DNA of 64,000 nucleotides, taken from Sphingomonas sp. PP-CE-1A-559. Its GTDB lineage: Bacteria > Pseudomonadota > Alphaproteobacteria > Sphingomonadales > Sphingomonadaceae. A program made the position numbers and the translations under genes. How positions within the stretch are numbered: position 1 is the first letter of the stretch; the number at the start of each line of letters is the position of its first letter. Location: contig NZ_SLYA01000001.1 in NCBI RefSeq assembly GCF_004340965.1, positions 992,001-1,056,000 of the forward strand, in the 5' to 3' direction. Positions 61,915 through 64,000 of this stretch are shown piece by piece. The notes under the pieces were generated by a model. That model had not been told where the DNA came from and did not search any database. It saw only the letters and a program-made list of their open reading frames with translations.

Positions 61915-63006
61915 TCAGGCGGCCTTGATGAACCGCTCGACTTCGATCTGCGCGAGATCGTCGGTCATCTGCGTGCGCGGATGCTTGCAGAAATAGGCCG
62001 AGGCAGGGTCGATCACGCCGGCGATGCCGCGATCCTTGGCGATCTTGGCGCAGCGGATCATGTCGATCGCGACACCCGCCGAGTTGGGGCTGTCCTCGAC
62101 CGAGAGGCGCAGCTCGATGTTCATCGGCACGCCGCCGAACAGCTGGCCTTCCATACGCAGGAAGCAGACCTTGTTGTCGTTCTGCCAGGGCACGTAATCC
62201 GACGGACCGATATGGACGTTGTCGTCGTCCATGCGCTCGGCGGCGACCGACTGCACGGCTTCGGTCTTCGAGATCTTCTTCGACTCGAGCCGGCGATGGT
62301 TCGACATGTTGAGGAAGTCGGTGTTGCCGCCGGTGTTGAGCTGATACGTACGATCCAGCTTCACGCCGCGCTTGGCGAACAGGTCGGTCAGCACGCGGTG
62401 GACGATCGTCGCGCCAAGCTGCGCCTTGATGTCGTCGCCGATGATCGCAACGCCGGCGTCTTCGAACTTCTTCGCCCAAACGGGGTTCGAGGCGATGAAC
62501 ACGGGGATGTTGTTGACGAACGCCACGCCTGCTTCGATCGCGCACTCGGCGTAGAATTCGGTGGCTTCCTGCGAACCGACCGGCAGGTAGTTCATGAGAA
62601 CATCGGCGCCCGACGCCTTCAGCTCGGCGATAACCTCTTCACGGGTCGGCTCGGCGGCGTCGGAGACCAGGAACGTGCGGTCGTCCTTGAAGTCGGCCAT
62701 GTGGTCGGCGACGCCGTCCAGCTTCTTGCCCATCTTCACGATCGTGCCGGTGTTGCCGACATTGGGTGCGAACACCGCGGTGCAGTTTGGCTTGGCGAAG
62801 ATCGCCTCGGCGACGTCCTTGCCGACCTTGCGACGATCGACGTCCCAGGCCGCGACGACCTTGATGTCGCTCGGCTTGTAGCCGCCCATGTCGAAATGCA
62901 TCAGGCCAACCTGGTCGTTTGCCCCCTCGCGATAATGCTCGAGGCCCTGGACGAGCGAACTCGCGCAGTTGCCGATGCCGACCACGGCGATCCGAATGCT
63001 ATTCAT
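61915..63006 (-). CDS. ino1: Inositol-3-phosphate synthase
   Basis: A 363-residue NAD-dependent cyclase turning glucose-6-phosphate into inositol-3-phosphate. VVGIGNCASSLVQGLEHYRE (Rossmann), LMNYLPVGSQEATEFYAECA, NTGGNTDFLNMSNHRRLESK and DYVPWQNDNKVCFLRMEGQL are bacterial/archaeal-type signatures. Same strand and close to its neighbours (one-base and 15-base gaps). Confidence 0.95.
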   Translation of the reverse strand: MNSIRIAVVGIGNCASSLVQGLEHYREGANDQVGLMHFDMGGYKPSDIKVVAAWDVDRRKVGKDVAEAIFAKPNCTAVFAPNVGNTGTIVKMGKKLDGVADHMADFKDDRTFLVSDAAEPTREEVIAELKASGADVLMNYLPVGSQEATEFYAECAIEAGVAFVNNIPVFIASNPVWAKKFEDAGVAIIGDDIKAQLGATIVHRVLTDLFAKRGVKLDRTYQLNTGGNTDFLNMSNHRRLESKKISKTEAVQSVAAERMDDDNVHIGPSDYVPWQNDNKVCFLRMEGQLFGGVPMNIELRLSVEDSPNSAGVAIDMIRCAKIAKDRGIAGVIDPASAYFCKHPRTQMTDDLAQIEVERFIKAA

Positions 63007-63021
63007 TACTGACCCTGTTCC

Positions 63022-63882
63022 TTACGAAAGATGCATGCGCGACGCGGTCTTTGGTCGCGTTGCGGAGGTATTACGAACGAAAGCCCGCTCGACACGACGG
63101 TGCCAGACGAGCCCGACGATGGCCACGAGCGTCAAAGGGACGATCTCGAACCACCAGAAGATGCGTGGGTTGCCCGCGAAGCAGGCGACGAAGATCGCCC
63201 ATACCCGGACATTCGCGGTAAGCAAGGCCATGAAGCGCAACGGCGCGACGGCGCGGGCACCGTACAGGGCGCCAAGCGCGATCGGATCCGCCGACTGACC
63301 GAGCGTGCGCTCGAACGGCATGGCGATCCGGTCGATGCTGCTCGCGACGCCATCATAGAAGCGGACCAGCGCGTTGCCGGTCGGAACGGGAAGCGCTTCG
63401 AGCGCCACGCCCTTGATGCGACGATGGAAGCGCGAGCGCTCGCCCTCGTACATGTTCGACTGGACGGCGTGTGCGCCACCAGCGGCAAAAGCGAGGACCC
63501 AGGCCTCGGGCGTGTCGATCGTCAGCGCGAGCGAGATGTAGATCAGCGCGAAGACGCCGTGATCGCATAATCCGTCGAGCATCCTGCCGAGCGGGCTCGC
63601 GGTCTTGGTCGCGCGGGCAACCATGCCGTCGAGTCCGTCGGCGATCAGCCAGCCCATTGACAGCACCAGGCCGACCAGCGCGAGCGCCCAGTTTCCCCAC
63701 TGCGTGTACGCCAGCGCGGCTGCTCCACCGAGGCAAAGCCCCGCCACCGACACCGAATTGGCCGAAATTCCACGCGCCAACGCGAGCGGCAAAAGCGCAC
63801 GGCCTGCCGGGTGAATCAGCCAAAGGTTAGATGGGATCTCGATCCGGCGATCGCGCGATCCATCCGGTGGAGCCACTGTCAT
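63022..63882 (-). CDS. CDP-alcohol phosphatidyltransferase family protein
   Basis: A 286-residue polytopic membrane enzyme. The catalytic motif DGLDGMVARATKTASPLGRM continues LDGLCDH, matching D-x2-DG-x2-AR-x8/9-G-x3-D-x3-D. Six or so membrane helices. Linked with inositol-phosphate genes, it likely joins inositol-phosphate and a CDP-activated partner to form an inositol lipid or a phosphodiester solute. First gene of the leftward set. Confidence 0.88.
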   Translation of the reverse strand: MTVAPPDGSRDRRIEIPSNLWLIHPAGRALLPLALARGISANSVSVAGLCLGGAAALAYTQWGNWALALVGLVLSMGWLIADGLDGMVARATKTASPLGRMLDGLCDHGVFALIYISLALTIDTPEAWVLAFAAGGAHAVQSNMYEGERSRFHRRIKGVALEALPVPTGNALVRFYDGVASSIDRIAMPFERTLGQSADPIALGALYGARAVAPLRFMALLTANVRVWAIFVACFAGNPRIFWWFEIVPLTLVAIVGLVWHRRVERAFVRNTSATRPKTASRMHLS

Positions 63883-64000
63883 AGGATTTTCATAATGCGC
63901 CGGATGGGCGATTTATGCAAGGTGGCGCGGCTGACCTTACGGAACGCTTGACCGCAATTCATCGAGCCAGATCTTGGCAGTTCCATCCGACGGCGCACGC

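Overview
The window reads as a high-GC alphaproteobacterial chromosome, most likely a sphingomonad, carrying one complete-looking siphovirus-type prophage of about 42.9 kb. No species assignment is possible from the sequence alone. The flanking housekeeping genes (UxaA-type dehydratase, NAD kinase, MoaA, MreB, EttA, inositol-3-phosphate synthase), the secreted S9, M28 and DUF885 peptidases, and the short mirror-image intergenic repeats are what one expects of Sphingomonas-like genomes.

Layout. 1-1968: chromosome, with the 3'-truncated uxaA and a small exported protein. 1969-44841: prophage between 17-bp direct repeats. The right copy is the 3' end of an intact tRNA-Asn(GTT). From the left it holds an excisionase-like AlpA gene and a tightly ATGA-coupled leftward early operon (2085-4720). 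Next come a divergent repressor/operator region (4720-5371) and an accessory region (5702-13558) of unrelated small membrane, exported and peptidase-like genes. The accessory region is punctuated by four same-orientation copies of an unusual attachment-site-like repeat. Then follow control genes and an HNH gene (13668-16247), HK97-type packaging and head genes (16651-22489), head-tail joining and tail genes with a -1 frameshift (22576-26038), tape measure, tail tip and spike (26057-37466), and lysis (37788-39395). The prophage ends with a DNA adenine methylase, a fifth repeat copy, a second DUF4102-type integrase, an HTH (possible replication) gene and the tRNA-proximal integrase (43404-44669). 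44828-64000: chromosome, with nadK-moaA, an EAL phosphodiesterase, peptidases, mreB, tRNA-Ile2(CAT), ettA, a CYTH protein, a GAF/HisKA_2 kinase, and a three-gene inositol-phosphate set reading leftward.

How it fits together. In the excised circle the leftward early operon would end with alpA and run across attP straight into the tRNA-proximal integrase gene and then the HTH gene, making one excision/replication transcript. The rightward late genes form nearly gapless overlapping operons. The most unusual feature is the repeat family A-E. Each copy has a GGGGTA direct pair and a dyad core with conserved 9-bp arms around a variable 5-base centre. Four copies split the accessory genes into cassette-like units, and the fifth lies just upstream of the second integrase. 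I read this as a candidate integrase-driven cassette array inside a phage. That is inference and needs comparative tests.
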